A DNA stretch of 64,000 nt from Rossellomorea arthrocnemi (GCF_904424705.1 NZ_CAJGBF010000012.1:62001-126000); one strand, 5' to 3'; positions 43,573 to 52,548 are shown, counted from the stretch's first letter. A program made the numbers and translations. Notes: generated by a model from the letters alone, not told the origin.

Positions 43573-44676
43573 TTACAATCCTGTAAATTCATCCGCCTCG
43601 TAATACCCGGAATCGATCAGTTCTTCCTTCAGGTTGTTTTCATCCACTACAATGACTTCTGTTTGCTTCGCTTTCACGTCTTTCTTACCATTATCATAAG
43701 AACCTGTTGTTTCAGGTGTTTTATCATCCAATACGTCTACAGCAATGCCCATCGCATCGGTTACAAGCGTACGAACATCCTTGAAGACTGTCATAGACTG
43801 CTTTCCATCGATTACATATTGAGCAGATGCTTTCTCAGCATCTTGACCTGTGACGACATAGCTCGATACTTCTTTGTCAGAAGCAAAAACATCTGCGATA
43901 GAACGTGCTGTTCCGTCATTTGGTGCCAGAACCGCCACATCACCCTTCATGTCCGCCCCAACGGCTGTAAGATGTGTTTGTGCTTTGTTTTTCGCTTCGT
44001 TCGGATCCCAGTTCGTTGTCACTTGACCAAGAATTTTACTCATTTGATCACGGCTCAACTCAGCTGTATCCTTAAGTGATTCCGCTTCACTGGAATTGGC
44101 AATCTTGAAGGTTCCATCCGCAATTTTCGGTTGAAGCACTTTCCAGGCCCCTTCAAAGAACAAGAACGCATTGTTATCAGAAGCTGCCCCGGCATACAGA
44201 TAAAGTGGTACATCCTTGCCCTCAGCGTGATCAATTAAGTATTGTCCCTGGGCCTCCCCAACGGCTACGCTATCAAACGTTACATAATAATCAACGGCAT
44301 CTGTATTCGTAATCAGTCGATCATACGAAATGACCGTAATCCCTTCCTTTTTCGCTGACTCCACAGCAGCAGCTGCCGCATCCCCATCCTGAGGCGTGAT
44401 GATCAGCACGTCGATCCCTTTATTGATTAACGTTTCTACATTTTCTTTTTCCTTAGCAGAAGAACCTTGGCTGAACAAAATTTCCGTTGTATACTCGGAA
44501 TCCTTCAGCGCGTCTTTAAAGCGCTGCTCATCCTGCACCCATCTCGGTTCGTCTTTCGTCGGCAGCACGATTCCCACACTCACGCTGCTCTTACCACCCG
44601 AACTGCTACTGCTGCAAGCTGCAAGCATACCCATAAATAGAATGAGAACCATCAACAATGAAAACGATTTCTTCAT
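43573..44676 (-). CDS. ChvE-type monosaccharide-binding lipoprotein
   Basis: 367 residues with signal peptide and lipobox LAAC. The type 1 binding fold shows ChvE features: EPRWVQDEQRFKDAL, NKGIDVLIITPQDGDAAAAAV, GITVISYDRLITNTDAVDYYVTFDSVAVGEAQGQYL and GKQSMTVFKDVRTL. ChvE proteins bind several aldoses (glucose, galactose, xylose, arabinose). First gene of the importer operon, transcribed from a promoter that carries a perfect cre box. Confidence 0.9.
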   Translation of the reverse strand: MKKSFSLLMVLILFMGMLAACSSSSSGGKSSVSVGIVLPTKDEPRWVQDEQRFKDALKDSEYTTEILFSQGSSAKEKENVETLINKGIDVLIITPQDGDAAAAAVESAKKEGITVISYDRLITNTDAVDYYVTFDSVAVGEAQGQYLIDHAEGKDVPLYLYAGAASDNNAFLFFEGAWKVLQPKIADGTFKIANSSEAESLKDTAELSRDQMSKILGQVTTNWDPNEAKNKAQTHLTAVGADMKGDVAVLAPNDGTARSIADVFASDKEVSSYVVTGQDAEKASAQYVIDGKQSMTVFKDVRTLVTDAMGIAVDVLDDKTPETTGSYDNGKKDVKAKQTEVIVVDENNLKEELIDSGYYEADEFTGL

Positions 44677-44711
44677 TTCTTACTCCCCCTTTGTTATCGT
44701 GCTCAAGGTTA

Positions 44712-44749
44712 ATTATATGGGCATTCCGACAACTCTGTAATCGCTTTCA
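44712..44749 (-). promoter_or_regulatory. Importer promoter overlapped by a cre box
   Basis: On the minus strand TTACAG (44735-44740), 17 bp, TATAAT (44712-44717) is a sigma-A promoter. TGAAAGCGATTACA (44736-44749) matches the CcpA consensus TGWAANCGNTNWCA at every fixed base and overlaps the -35, so glucose repression through CcpA is expected. Confidence 0.82.
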
Positions 44750-44811
44750 ATAGTACTCTTTTGGTATTGTCTGGACTTTTTTGGTGTAAAGGGAAAGTCC
44801 CCCGGCAAAAT

Positions 44812-44850
44812 GAAAAAGGACGTTTCGATTGTTGAATCGAAACGTCCCTG
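44812..44850 (-). terminator. Terminator of the ABC-F gene
   Basis: On the minus strand GGGACGTTTCGATT pairs perfectly with AATCGAAACGTCC(T) around a four-base loop and is followed by a T-run, ten bases after the ABC-F stop codon. Confidence 0.92.
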
Positions 44851-44858
44851 TCCCTCCA

Positions 44859-46490
44859 TTAGTTCAGCTCATTGATTTGCTTTGTTAATTCGATGAATTT
44901 CTTATCTAACTCAGAGTATCCCTTATCGCCTGGCATCATAAAGCTCAGTTTCCCCAATACCTCCTGCCTTTCCGTCTCCAGTTTCAACCGCCTTTCTTCA
45001 TTTTCATCCCGTTCAGCTGCCGGGTCATCCAACTGCTTTTCGATCGTCCCGTTTGCGATCACAAGCTTGATCTCCGTCGTTTTTTCAAGGAAATAACGAT
45101 CATGGGACACGATGATCAGTGTTCCGTTATACTGTGAAAGGGTTTCCTCAAGCTGCTCACGTGAAGCGAGATCCAGATGATTCGTCGGTTCATCCAGAAT
45201 CAACACATCCCTTTCCTCGAGAATATACTGCATCAGCTTACACTTCACCCGCTCCCCCATGCTCATGTTACGGATGGGTGCCCGCCAATGAGATGTCTGG
45301 AATCCAAGATGCTTCATTAAGGTCTGGACTTTCCCTCTCTCGGCGAAAGTTTCCTTATGAAAAAGTTCCCCTGGCGTCTGATCGAGGGGGAGATCGAATA
45401 CCTCCTGGGTCAGGTAGCCGATATTGGCAGACGGTGATATCCATACATCTCCGTCTGTTGATTCTGTACCCATGATGATTTTCAGAAGTGTCGTCTTTCC
45501 GCTCCCGTTCGGTCCCAGGATCGATATCTTTTCACCATGTTGGATGGTGAAATGAACATGTTCGAATAAGGTCCGTCCCTCAAATGATTTATTCAGATTC
45601 TTCACTTCAAGGAAGCGTTTTCCTGTTTTGTGGGATGACCGGATTGCGAATCGGACGGTATGCTCGTCTTCGACTGCTTCGACCTTGGTTTTTTCCAGTT
45701 CTTTTTCCAGGCGTTTTTGCTTGGATTTGACCTGGCTGTCCGTCCGCTTTGCTTTGACGCGGTAGTATTCTTTAAATCCTTCCTGTTTGGTGGACTGAGC
45801 GTGGGCTTTTTCTGACCAGGATGAAAGTTCATTCATCTGGTTCTCGATCCGCTCCACCATTTTCTGCTGCTTTTCGTACTCCCGCTGCTGAGTCAGCCTG
45901 CGCTGCTTCCGGGCTTCCATATAACTTGTATAATTCCCTCTGTGCTCGATCAGCTTCTTCCCTTCAATCGACCATATTTTCGTCACCACCTCATCCAGGA
46001 AATATCGATCGTGGGACACGAGGAGAATGGTGCCTTTATATTCTCTAATATGCTTAGACAATGTGTGGAGGCTATCCTGATCAAGGTGATTAGTCGGCTC
46101 ATCCAATAACAACAGGTCTGCCTTTTGGGAGAAACCTTTCGCGAGTCTCGCTTTCAGCTTTTCTCCTCCGCTCAACTGCTGGAATTCATGACTGGGGACC
46201 TGCCATTTCTCAAGTAATTTACTTTCAGAAAGTGTCATTCCTTCGGAGGAATAGGATTCGGTTTCCTGTTCCACCATGGAAATCGTCACATCATGATGAA
46301 GCCAGTGGATCTGTCCCCCCGTCAGCGTTCTGTCTCCGGCAATTAATTGCAGCAGTGTCGACTTCCCTGCCCCGTTATTCCCGATGATGCCGATGACTTC
46401 CCCTTCCTGCACACCCGCATTCACTTCTTCAAATATTCCCTGGTCCTTCACTTCATAACTTACATTCACTAATTTCATGATTTCTCTCAT
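44859..46490 (-). CDS. ABC-F ribosomal protection/translation factor (Vga/VmlR-like)
   Basis: 543 residues, no membrane segment. Two ABC domains (Walker A GNNGAGKST near 36 and GPNGSGKTT near 320; signatures LSGGEKLKARLAK and MSMGERVKCKL; both Walker B LLLDEPTNHLD/LILDEPTNHLD with the ABC-F NHLD) are joined by a long charged linker (about 190-290), the part that reaches the ribosomal peptidyl-transferase centre. The lack of an Arm domain and the attenuator in front suggest the antibiotic-resistance (ARE) group like VmlR, acting on lincosamide/pleuromutilin/streptogramin A drugs. ATG 46490 follows GGGGA. Confidence 0.85.
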   Translation of the reverse strand: MREIMKLVNVSYEVKDQGIFEEVNAGVQEGEVIGIIGNNGAGKSTLLQLIAGDRTLTGGQIHWLHHDVTISMVEQETESYSSEGMTLSESKLLEKWQVPSHEFQQLSGGEKLKARLAKGFSQKADLLLLDEPTNHLDQDSLHTLSKHIREYKGTILLVSHDRYFLDEVVTKIWSIEGKKLIEHRGNYTSYMEARKQRRLTQQREYEKQQKMVERIENQMNELSSWSEKAHAQSTKQEGFKEYYRVKAKRTDSQVKSKQKRLEKELEKTKVEAVEDEHTVRFAIRSSHKTGKRFLEVKNLNKSFEGRTLFEHVHFTIQHGEKISILGPNGSGKTTLLKIIMGTESTDGDVWISPSANIGYLTQEVFDLPLDQTPGELFHKETFAERGKVQTLMKHLGFQTSHWRAPIRNMSMGERVKCKLMQYILEERDVLILDEPTNHLDLASREQLEETLSQYNGTLIIVSHDRYFLEKTTEIKLVIANGTIEKQLDDPAAERDENEERRLKLETERQEVLGKLSFMMPGDKGYSELDKKFIELTKQINELN

Positions 46491-46520
46491 AACATCTTCC
46501 CCTCTCTTTAAAAGGGAGAA

Positions 46521-46753
46521 CAAAAAAATCCTCCCAATAGTTCTGGAAGGATTAGCCGTGCGCGCACAAAGAAAGCTATGAATGAACAATAGCTAAAAAC
46601 ATGTATAAAAATGGGCAGACTAATCCTATTTAGGTTAATTTGAAATATGGAATTTCAAACGTCTCGAAAATAAGATTAGTGCTTCATCGTCCACCCATCA
46701 CTCCTGTCATATTTAGTAAATTTACTATACCATGAAGGGAGCCGGGAATGCAA
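46521..46753 (-). promoter_or_regulatory. Transcription attenuator of the ABC-F gene
   Basis: Minus strand, in order: promoter TTGCAT (46748-46753)-18 bp-TATAGT (46724-46729); AGGAG (46701-46705); a three-codon leader ORF Met-Lys-His-stop (46676-46687); an ACTAATC segment (46674-46680) overlapping its stop that can pair with GATTAGT (46619-46625); a middle hairpin (TTTGAAAT/ATTTCAAA); and a terminator AATCCTTCC/GGGAGGATT plus seven T (46521-46553). GGATTAG (46620-46626) can instead pair with CTAATCC (46549-46555), opening the terminator. Ribosome stalling on the leader would favour the latter, as in other ABC-F resistance genes. Confidence 0.72.
46676..46687 (-). CDS. Candidate leader peptide Met-Lys-His
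   Basis: ATG-AAG-CAC-TAA lies directly at the 5' pairing segment of the attenuator. The ribosome site is not ideal (AGGAG 13 nt away, GGGTGG 3 nt away). A second tiny frame (ATG-GGT-GGA-CGA-TGA at 46684-46698) overlaps it with AGGAG only two bases upstream. Leader ORFs of three codons are known before other ABC-F genes. Confidence 0.4.
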   Translation of the reverse strand: MKH

Positions 46754-46827
46754 AAGGAAAAACTATACTTTGATGAAGAATTAGAAGGAAGTTTAGTGGT
46801 AAGATAAACGATAAGAACGAGTTTAGG

Positions 46828-46947
46828 GGCTGTTTTCGCTAAAAAGGGTTGTTCAGTTTATGTGCTTCTTTTAAAAATGAGCAGGAATTCTTGTCGAAGT
46901 GGCAATCGAACCGATTCATGAGCCACCTTATCCCTTGAAGAACAGCC
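46828..46947 (+). other. Possible structured 5' leader of the terC gene
   Basis: Four nested or adjacent stems can be drawn: GGCTGTT (46828-46834) with AACAGCC (46941-46947); AAGGG (46844-46848) with CCCTT (46932-46936); TGCTT (46863-46867) with GAGCA (46879-46883); GTGGC (46899-46903) with GCCAC (46922-46926). The layout is that of a closed multi-branch element ending 34 bp before the ribosome site. The yybP-ykoY manganese riboswitch found before some terC genes was sought; its GGGGAGUA and GCCAGUC-type words are absent. Confidence 0.35.
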
Positions 46948-46990
46948 TTTAAAAAATGATTATGGGTTCTAATAGATAGGAGCGTTATAT

Positions 46991-47764
46991 TTGGAATCAA
47001 TTTGGTTGGAATACGGATGGACATTATTAATCCTTATCGGTCTCGAGGGCTTATTATCAGCAGATAACGCCCTTGTTCTCGCCGTCATTGCGAAGCACTT
47101 GCCTGAAGATGAAAAGAAGAGAGCGATTAAATACGGAATCTTTCTTGCATTTGCCTTCCGGTTTGTTGCCCTCTTTGCGATTTCTTTTATTGCAAATGTC
47201 TGGCAGATCCAGGCCATTGGTGCAGCCTACCTCTTGTACCTGGGGCTTAAACATGTGATTAAAGCTAAGTTTGGAAAAGAAAACGAAAACAATCGAGAAG
47301 ACACAGAAGAAGAAGCGGCTGGCAAAAGATTTTGGCCGACAGTGGGAAAGATTGCCTTGGCAGACCTTGCTTTTGCCATTGATTCAATCCTCGCCGCAGT
47401 CGCCCTCGCCCTCGGCTTGCCTGATTCTCCACTGGGAGACTTTGGGGGCATGGACGGCGGACAATTCATTGTTGTGGTTCTTGGGGGAATTGCAGGATTG
47501 ATCCTGATCAAATATGCCGCCACCTGGTTCGTACAGCTGCTTAAAAAACGCCCGGCACTTGAAACGACTGCCTATGCCATTGTCGCCTGGGTCGGAGTGA
47601 AACTAGCGATCATTACCCTTGCACATGAAGATATCGGAGTGCTGGATCATGATTTTCCTCATAGTACAGTGTGGACCTTGATTTTCTACGGGGTTCTTGT
47701 GGGAATTGCTTTGTTTGGCTGGTTTGCGCCTGGAAATAAAACATCTCACCAGGGTGAGGCATAA
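46991..47764 (+). CDS. TerC family membrane protein (YkoY/MeeY-like)
   Basis: 257 residues, about seven helices. The TerC signatures EGLLSADNALVLAVIAKHLP near 20 and DLAFAIDSILAAVALAL near 125 contain the membrane acidic residues (Asp) thought to bind manganese. Members in B. subtilis export Mn(II) and help metalate secreted enzymes. The start is TTG 46991, with ATAGGAG eight bases upstream. A possibly structured leader precedes it. Single-gene unit. Confidence 0.88.
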   Translation: MESIWLEYGWTLLILIGLEGLLSADNALVLAVIAKHLPEDEKKRAIKYGIFLAFAFRFVALFAISFIANVWQIQAIGAAYLLYLGLKHVIKAKFGKENENNREDTEEEAAGKRFWPTVGKIALADLAFAIDSILAAVALALGLPDSPLGDFGGMDGGQFIVVVLGGIAGLILIKYAATWFVQLLKKRPALETTAYAIVAWVGVKLAIITLAHEDIGVLDHDFPHSTVWTLIFYGVLVGIALFGWFAPGNKTSHQGEA

Positions 47765-47799
47765 AAAAACGTCCTGTGAACGAATCGCAGGACGTTTTT
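47765..47799. terminator. Bidirectional terminator
   Basis: AAAAACGTCCTG pairs with CAGGACGTTTTT around an 11-base loop between the convergent terC and flavin oxidoreductase genes. Confidence 0.9.
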
Positions 47800-47804
47800 A
47801 CATA

Positions 47805-48926
47805 TTATACCCCAGGGAACCAGCCAGGAGTATTCACAATCGCATTCCATAACGGATCAGGAACGACCAATTCTTTTTGCTTTCCTTTGTCGATCTCCGT
47901 CACGATTTCATCTTCTCTTCCTTCATTGATTTTCTTTACCCAATCAGGATCAATGATGAGTTCGCGGCCGAGAGCAAGCAGCGGGACGCCTGAGCCGAAC
48001 GCCTTATGGGCATCGTCTGCAGAGTAAATTGAACCTACCCCGATCAGAGGAGTACGGTCGCCGATTGTTTCCAACAGATGGTCCATTCTTGTTTTCTCCA
48101 AGTCCTCCACGCCTTTTCTAGGCTTTGAGAAGAAATCGAAAAGGGAGACGTGAAGATAATCAAGCTCCTTGTCTGCAAGGGCATCGACAAGGGTAAGGGT
48201 CTCACCCATCGTGAATCCATTCTCTTCAGGCTCTTCTGGTGAAAAACGGTATCCAACGAGGAACGATGGATCCGCATGTTCGGCGACCACACTCTTCACT
48301 TTATCCACAATGGCAAGTGGAAAGGTCATACGATTTTCAAGGCTACCGCCAAAACGGTCTTGTCTCTGGTTTGTCATCGGTGAAAAGAACTGATGAATCA
48401 GGTACCCATTCGCCCCGTGAATTTCGACACCGTCATAGCCTGCCTTAATCGCCCGGCGTGTCGTCTCACCGAATGCTTCGATGATAATTTCGATCTCTGC
48501 TTCCGATAAGCCTCTCGCTTTCTTCTCGCCATTTTCACCCATTACGTCACTCGCACTCACAACATCCCCATCAGGAACCAGGTCAGGCGGGCATTGTACA
48601 CCACCATGAAAAATCTGGAGAACGGCTTTTGCTCCTTGATCCTTGATTCCCTTTGCTAATTTTGAAAGGCTCGGGATCATTTCATCTGAATCCCCACCGA
48701 ACTCACCAGGGAATCCTTTTCCATCGGGGGTTACATATGTACAGGCAGTGATAACCATGCTTACATCTTTGGAACGTCTCTCATAGTAGTTGACCTCTCT
48801 ATCCGTTACGTTACCCTTTTCATCCGATGAAAAATTCGTCATCGGTGCCATGATGATCCTGTTCTTTAATTCAACTCCATTGTTGAATCTATAGGGAGAT
48901 AATAATTCTTTGTATTTGCTGTTCAT
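47805..48926 (-). CDS. Old Yellow Enzyme-type NADH:flavin oxidoreductase
   Basis: 373 residues, FMN-binding TIM barrel. The N-terminus LKNRIIMAPMTNFSSDEKGNVT, the HGGVQCPP segment, the active-site pair in YDGVEIHGANGYLIHQFFSP and NQRQDRFGGSLENRMTFPL are typical of the YqiG/NamA-like branch. It would reduce activated double bonds of unsaturated aldehydes, ketones or nitro compounds. ATG has GGAGG seven bases upstream. A strong hairpin lies in its leader. Confidence 0.9.
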   Translation of the reverse strand: MNSKYKELLSPYRFNNGVELKNRIIMAPMTNFSSDEKGNVTDREVNYYERRSKDVSMVITACTYVTPDGKGFPGEFGGDSDEMIPSLSKLAKGIKDQGAKAVLQIFHGGVQCPPDLVPDGDVVSASDVMGENGEKKARGLSEAEIEIIIEAFGETTRRAIKAGYDGVEIHGANGYLIHQFFSPMTNQRQDRFGGSLENRMTFPLAIVDKVKSVVAEHADPSFLVGYRFSPEEPEENGFTMGETLTLVDALADKELDYLHVSLFDFFSKPRKGVEDLEKTRMDHLLETIGDRTPLIGVGSIYSADDAHKAFGSGVPLLALGRELIIDPDWVKKINEGREDEIVTEIDKGKQKELVVPDPLWNAIVNTPGWFPGV

Positions 48927-49321
48927 GATTTTTCCTCCTTGTGGTTGTTCAAGGGAAATCTTAATAGAAGAATCTCTATTTGAACAGATATCTGCTTGAA
49001 GGGTGTGGCCTCGGAATCTAAAATGGGCATCCCTTGATGATTGAGGGATGCCCTGGTGTTTCCTTTAGACTCTGGTTTTAATTCAGATATTCGAAAAAAT
49101 GATTTCCGCTTCATGGGAGATGTCAATGTCTCCTGTATTATTTATATAACTTCTCTAAAGCAATATTTGTCGCTTTCATAAACAATCCGTTCAATCCTAA
49201 TACCATGACAGGAAATCATTTAACTTATACCCCAAAGCATTTCTAAAATAATGAATATCGATTATTCACCCTGTAACTAACTTTTACTGCTTCCAGCTTG
49301 TCACTTCTTTTCTCTATATAC
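48927..49321. other. Leader/intergenic region of the flavin oxidoreductase gene
   Basis: 395 bp without a convincing gene. A perfect 10-bp hairpin GGGCATCCCT/AGGGATGCCC lies at 49025-49053 about 100 bp upstream of the start codon, on the minus strand followed by ATTTTAG, a weak terminator-like tail. It could end read-through from rlmCD or attenuate the oxidoreductase. Nothing else is recognised. Confidence 0.4.
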
Positions 49322-50722
49322 TCATTTCAGGACCAGCTTCGCCACAACCTCCACATGCGCTGTCTGCGGAAACATGTCCACCGGCTGCAAATATTCCACC
49401 CGGTACTGTTTCTTCAAATAATCGATATCCTTCACTAGGGTCGATGGGTTGCAGGATACATACACGAATGTCTTCGGCTTCACTTCTTTTAACGTATCGA
49501 GAAGCTTGTTGTCACAGCCGGTCCTCGGAGGATCCACCACGACGACATCAGGACGCCAGCCTTCATTTTTCCACTTAGGCATGAGGGTTTCTGCACCCCC
49601 GACGAAGTACTCTGCATGATCGACTCCGAATTTCTCCGCGTTTTTCTTCGCGTCATCGATCCCTTCCTTGATGACGTCCATTCCCCGGATTTCTTTGGCA
49701 CCGTCTGCAAGCCAGAGGCCGATGGTTCCGACACCACAGTACGCATCGACGACTTTTTCTTCACCTGTAAGAGCCGCTGCCTTCTTCGCTTCATTATACA
49801 GCTTGCTTGTCTGGATCGGATTGAGTTGGAAGAATGCTCGTGCAGATAGTTCGTAAGTGAACTCTTCCAGGCGCTCTTCTATGCTTTCTTTTCCGGACAA
49901 ATGAATTGTTTCGTCCCCAAATACGAGTGCCGTTTTCTTCGGATTAATGTTTTGAGCGATGGAGACGACTTCCGGGAGACGTTTCTGGATCTCGTTGATC
50001 AACAATTCCTTGCGGGGAATTTTCTTCTCAGACGTTACAAGTACGACCTGAACTTCCCCTGTTTCAAACCCGACACGTGTGACGATTGTTTTCAAAATCG
50101 GCTTTTTCTTTTTATCATCAAAAACAGGTATGTTGAAGTCGTTGATGATCCGCTTGATTTCGGTTGTCACTTTATTCGTGAGGGGGTGCTGGACGATGCA
50201 CTCATCGATGTCAATAAGCTTGTTGGAATTCATGCTATATAGGCCTGCGATCGCCTTACCGTTCTGCGTTCCGACCTGAAACTGACTTTTGTTCCGGTAG
50301 TGCCACGGGTTGTCCATGCCGATCGTCTGACGGATATCCATGTCATCAAGCTTGAGCTTCGTGTGCCGCTCAAGGGATTGAAGCAAGATGTCCCGTTTGG
50401 CGTCGAGCTGTCCTTCGTAAGACAGATGTTGAAGCTGGCAACCCCCGCATTGCTCATAAACAGGGCACGGTGCTTTAGTGCGCTGTGGTGACTTTTTTCG
50501 GATCTTTTTGATGCGGGCTTCAGTGAATTTCGGGTGGACCTTCGTCACTTCAACGACCACTTCTTCACCGGACAGGGCTCCCGGAACGAAAACGATCTTA
50601 CGCTTAAAGAAGCCGACTCCTTCACCGTTGATGCCGATTTTCTTTATGGTCAGAGGAAACTGCTGTTTCAACTCGATTTTAACTTCATTGTTTTGTGGCT
50701 TTTTTGCGTACTGCTTTTTCAT
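49322..50722 (-). CDS. rlmD: 23S rRNA uracil-C5 methyltransferase (RlmCD/TrmA family)
   Basis: 466 residues. An N-terminal TRAM domain ([16 protein letters not shown] to [15 protein letters not shown]) is followed by the iron-sulfur cysteines [10 protein letters not shown], then the SAM-binding domain with [22 protein letters not shown] and the catalytic nucleophile in YVSCNPSTL. By analogy to B. subtilis RlmCD (YefA) it makes m5U747 and m5U1939 in 23S rRNA. It lies 15 bp after the AlkA-like gene, in one operon. Confidence 0.92.
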   Translation of the reverse strand: MKKQYAKKPQNNEVKIELKQQFPLTIKKIGINGEGVGFFKRKIVFVPGALSGEEVVVEVTKVHPKFTEARIKKIRKKSPQRTKAPCPVYEQCGGCQLQHLSYEGQLDAKRDILLQSLERHTKLKLDDMDIRQTIGMDNPWHYRNKSQFQVGTQNGKAIAGLYSMNSNKLIDIDECIVQHPLTNKVTTEIKRIINDFNIPVFDDKKKKPILKTIVTRVGFETGEVQVVLVTSEKKIPRKELLINEIQKRLPEVVSIAQNINPKKTALVFGDETIHLSGKESIEERLEEFTYELSARAFFQLNPIQTSKLYNEAKKAAALTGEEKVVDAYCGVGTIGLWLADGAKEIRGMDVIKEGIDDAKKNAEKFGVDHAEYFVGGAETLMPKWKNEGWRPDVVVVDPPRTGCDNKLLDTLKEVKPKTFVYVSCNPSTLVKDIDYLKKQYRVEYLQPVDMFPQTAHVEVVAKLVLK

Positions 50723-50737
50723 TGATTCACGTCCGTT

Positions 50738-51607
50738 CTATTCGATACTTCTCCATAAATACAGTGATGCATAACTTAAATAAGGATGCCAGGCAGTGCT
50801 GAATTCATCCAGCTCGTCCATGGTCGGTTTCTGTTCCATCTGGAATAATTTCTTGATGGCGTTTTGGATGCCGATGTCGGCTTTAGGGAAAAGGTTCGGC
50901 CGTCCGAGGCCGAATAGCAGGAAGCTTTGGGCTGTCCACGGACCGATTCCACGGATTTTAGTAAGCTCTTTAATGACTTCATCGTCTGGTTGCTTGGCAA
51001 GACTGCCTAATTCAAGTTCTCCAGTCGACACCTTCTGTCCGATTCCGATCACATACTCCGCTTTTCGCTGACTGAACTGGAGCTCTCTCAGTTCTTCCAC
51101 TGTGAGAGCTGCTACTTTTTCAGGAGAGGGATAAAACCATACTCCGTCCTTCTCCCATCCGTACGTAGTGACAAAACGGTGGGTCAAAGTGAAGGCGAAC
51201 TTCAGATTCAGCTGCTGATGGATGATGCTTTTAACGATGGTGGCGAATGGATCGAATTCTAGGATGAGCGGCGTACCGATATGCTCCTCGAAGATCGGTT
51301 TCAAATCGGTTGCCAGGAAATGCGTATGCATATCGTGGAGACCGGTTTCCCACTGAAAAATATCCGAAATGCGGTTTTGCTTCGCTTCAAGATTCTCTTC
51401 ATCTTCAAACGTGATACTGAATTCGGGCTCATCCGTCGTTCCTGTTGCCTGAATCTCGATGACCTCACCGTTTTCACCGGCATGATAATAAGGGACCTTC
51501 ACACTTCGTTTCTCCTGATCCACCGAATTCAACGGATCCAGCGCCAGCCTGTCCAACACCCGGTCAAAATCATACGGACCCTCAATCTTAACATTCCTTA
51601 CTCCCAT
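50738..51607 (-). CDS. DNA-3-methyladenine glycosylase (AlkA-like)
   Basis: 289 residues. The C-terminal half is an HhH-GPD domain: LTKIRGIGPWTAQSFLLFGLGRPNLFPKADIGIQNAI, with the hairpin GIGPWTA and the catalytic Asp in KADIGIQ. The N-terminal half matches the AlkA N-domain. It removes alkylated bases in base excision repair. ATG 51607 has GGGAGG nine bases upstream; the frame extends further without support. First gene of a unit with rlmCD. Confidence 0.88.
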   Translation of the reverse strand: MGVRNVKIEGPYDFDRVLDRLALDPLNSVDQEKRSVKVPYYHAGENGEVIEIQATGTTDEPEFSITFEDEENLEAKQNRISDIFQWETGLHDMHTHFLATDLKPIFEEHIGTPLILEFDPFATIVKSIIHQQLNLKFAFTLTHRFVTTYGWEKDGVWFYPSPEKVAALTVEELRELQFSQRKAEYVIGIGQKVSTGELELGSLAKQPDDEVIKELTKIRGIGPWTAQSFLLFGLGRPNLFPKADIGIQNAIKKLFQMEQKPTMDELDEFSTAWHPYLSYASLYLWRSIE

Positions 51608-51668
51608 CGTCCTCAACCTCCCGCACAAAACTTGTATGTGTATTATAGCATATACCCGCATGAACAGA

Positions 51669-51775
51669 AGAGGGACGGACCTTTGAAAGGCCCGTCCCTC
51701 ATTCCACACATATATATTTTAGGGACGGACCTCAACTCCTAGGACCAAGTCTTAGGAAAGAAGGTCCGTCCCTCT
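51669..51775. repeat. Two hairpins made of the AGGTCCGTCCCTC repeat; terminators
   Basis: Hairpin 1 (51669-51700) is GAGGGACGG...CCGTCCCTC. Hairpin 2 (51721-51773) has arms AGGGACGGACCT and AGGTCCGTCCCT around an inner hairpin TCCTAGGAC/GTCTTAGGA. Hairpin 2 begins right at the stop codon of the pdaA-like gene and may act as its terminator, though T-runs are short. The 13-bp word is found at five other places in the last 12 kb. Confidence 0.75.
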
Positions 51776-52548
51776 TATTTCATCATCGGATGCTGATCGA
51801 GGCTTTTGAAGGTATAGCCTCGTTTTTTAAGGTCCTGGATGGCTTTTTCCAGTGCGTCTGCGTTGTCTTTGGAGACGGAGTGCAGAAGAATAATGGCGCC
51901 GGGGTGGGCTTGGGCCATGATGTTGTCATAGGAGTACTTCCATCCTTTTTGCTGATCGGTCTTCCAATCGATGAAGGCAAGTGACCAAAAGACGTGGGTG
52001 TAACCTTCTTCTTTCGCGATTTGAAGCGTCCGTTCTGAGAATACGCCCCTTGGAGGACGTAGATATTTCATTTCTTTTTGCCCGGTTAATTCTTTTGTTT
52101 TTACTTTCACTTTTTCAAGTTCTTCCCGGATTTTCTGGTCGGAACTTGCCGTGAAATCGGGATGATGCCAAGAGTGGTTTCCAATGATATGTCCCTCTTT
52201 CACCATCCTCTTGACGAGATCTTCTGCGCTAAGTAAATAATGTCCTGTCACAAAAAAAGTGGCTGGTACTTTTTCCTGCTTCAAGACATTGAGAATCTTT
52301 TCTGTGTAGCCATTTTCATATCCATTGTCGAATGTGACATAGAGTACTTTTTTATCCGGTGAGCCTTTATAAAAGGCATCGTACTTATCGAGCAGCTGAT
52401 CATAGGCAGCTCCCGCTTCCGGCTGCACTTCATTTTGACTCTTTTTGAAACCCCAGCCGATCGGATTATTTGATACTGCATAAGCCTCGGCCGGTATGAG
52501 CAATACTAAGATTGCCGCTATTATCAACACTTTTAGTGTATTTCGCAA
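51775..52548 (-). CDS. pdaA: Delta-lactam-forming polysaccharide deacetylase (PdaA-like)
   Basis: 257 residues. Signal peptide (about 1-25). The NodB domain shows the unusual first motif TFDNGYENGYT, which separates PdaA from ordinary deacetylases (TFDDG), then HIIGNHSWHHPDF (metal His), RPPRGVFSE and IILLHSVSKDN. PdaA deacetylates muramic acid in spore cortex formation, the step that allows muramic delta-lactam and germination. Start is TTG 52548 with AAGGG upstream. Its presence indicates a spore former. No clear sigma-G promoter was seen. Confidence 0.88.
   Translation of the reverse strand: MRNTLKVLIIAAILVLLIPAEAYAVSNNPIGWGFKKSQNEVQPEAGAAYDQLLDKYDAFYKGSPDKKVLYVTFDNGYENGYTEKILNVLKQEKVPATFFVTGHYLLSAEDLVKRMVKEGHIIGNHSWHHPDFTASSDQKIREELEKVKVKTKELTGQKEMKYLRPPRGVFSERTLQIAKEEGYTHVFWSLAFIDWKTDQQKGWKYSYDNIMAQAHPGAIILLHSVSKDNADALEKAIQDLKKRGYTFKSLDQHPMMK

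Noticed and set aside
46800-46990. yybP-ykoY manganese riboswitch before terC
   Set aside because: The conserved words of that riboswitch are absent; only generic stems can be drawn.
46839-47024. 61-codon minus-strand frame over the terC start
   Set aside because: It overlaps the terC ribosome site and N-terminus on the opposite strand and has no own signals.
48923-49126. 67-codon frame ending on the start codon of the flavin oxidoreductase gene
   Set aside because: It would be coupled to the downstream gene, but it contains the perfect hairpin at 49025-49053, has no well-spaced ribosome site and no recognisable pattern.
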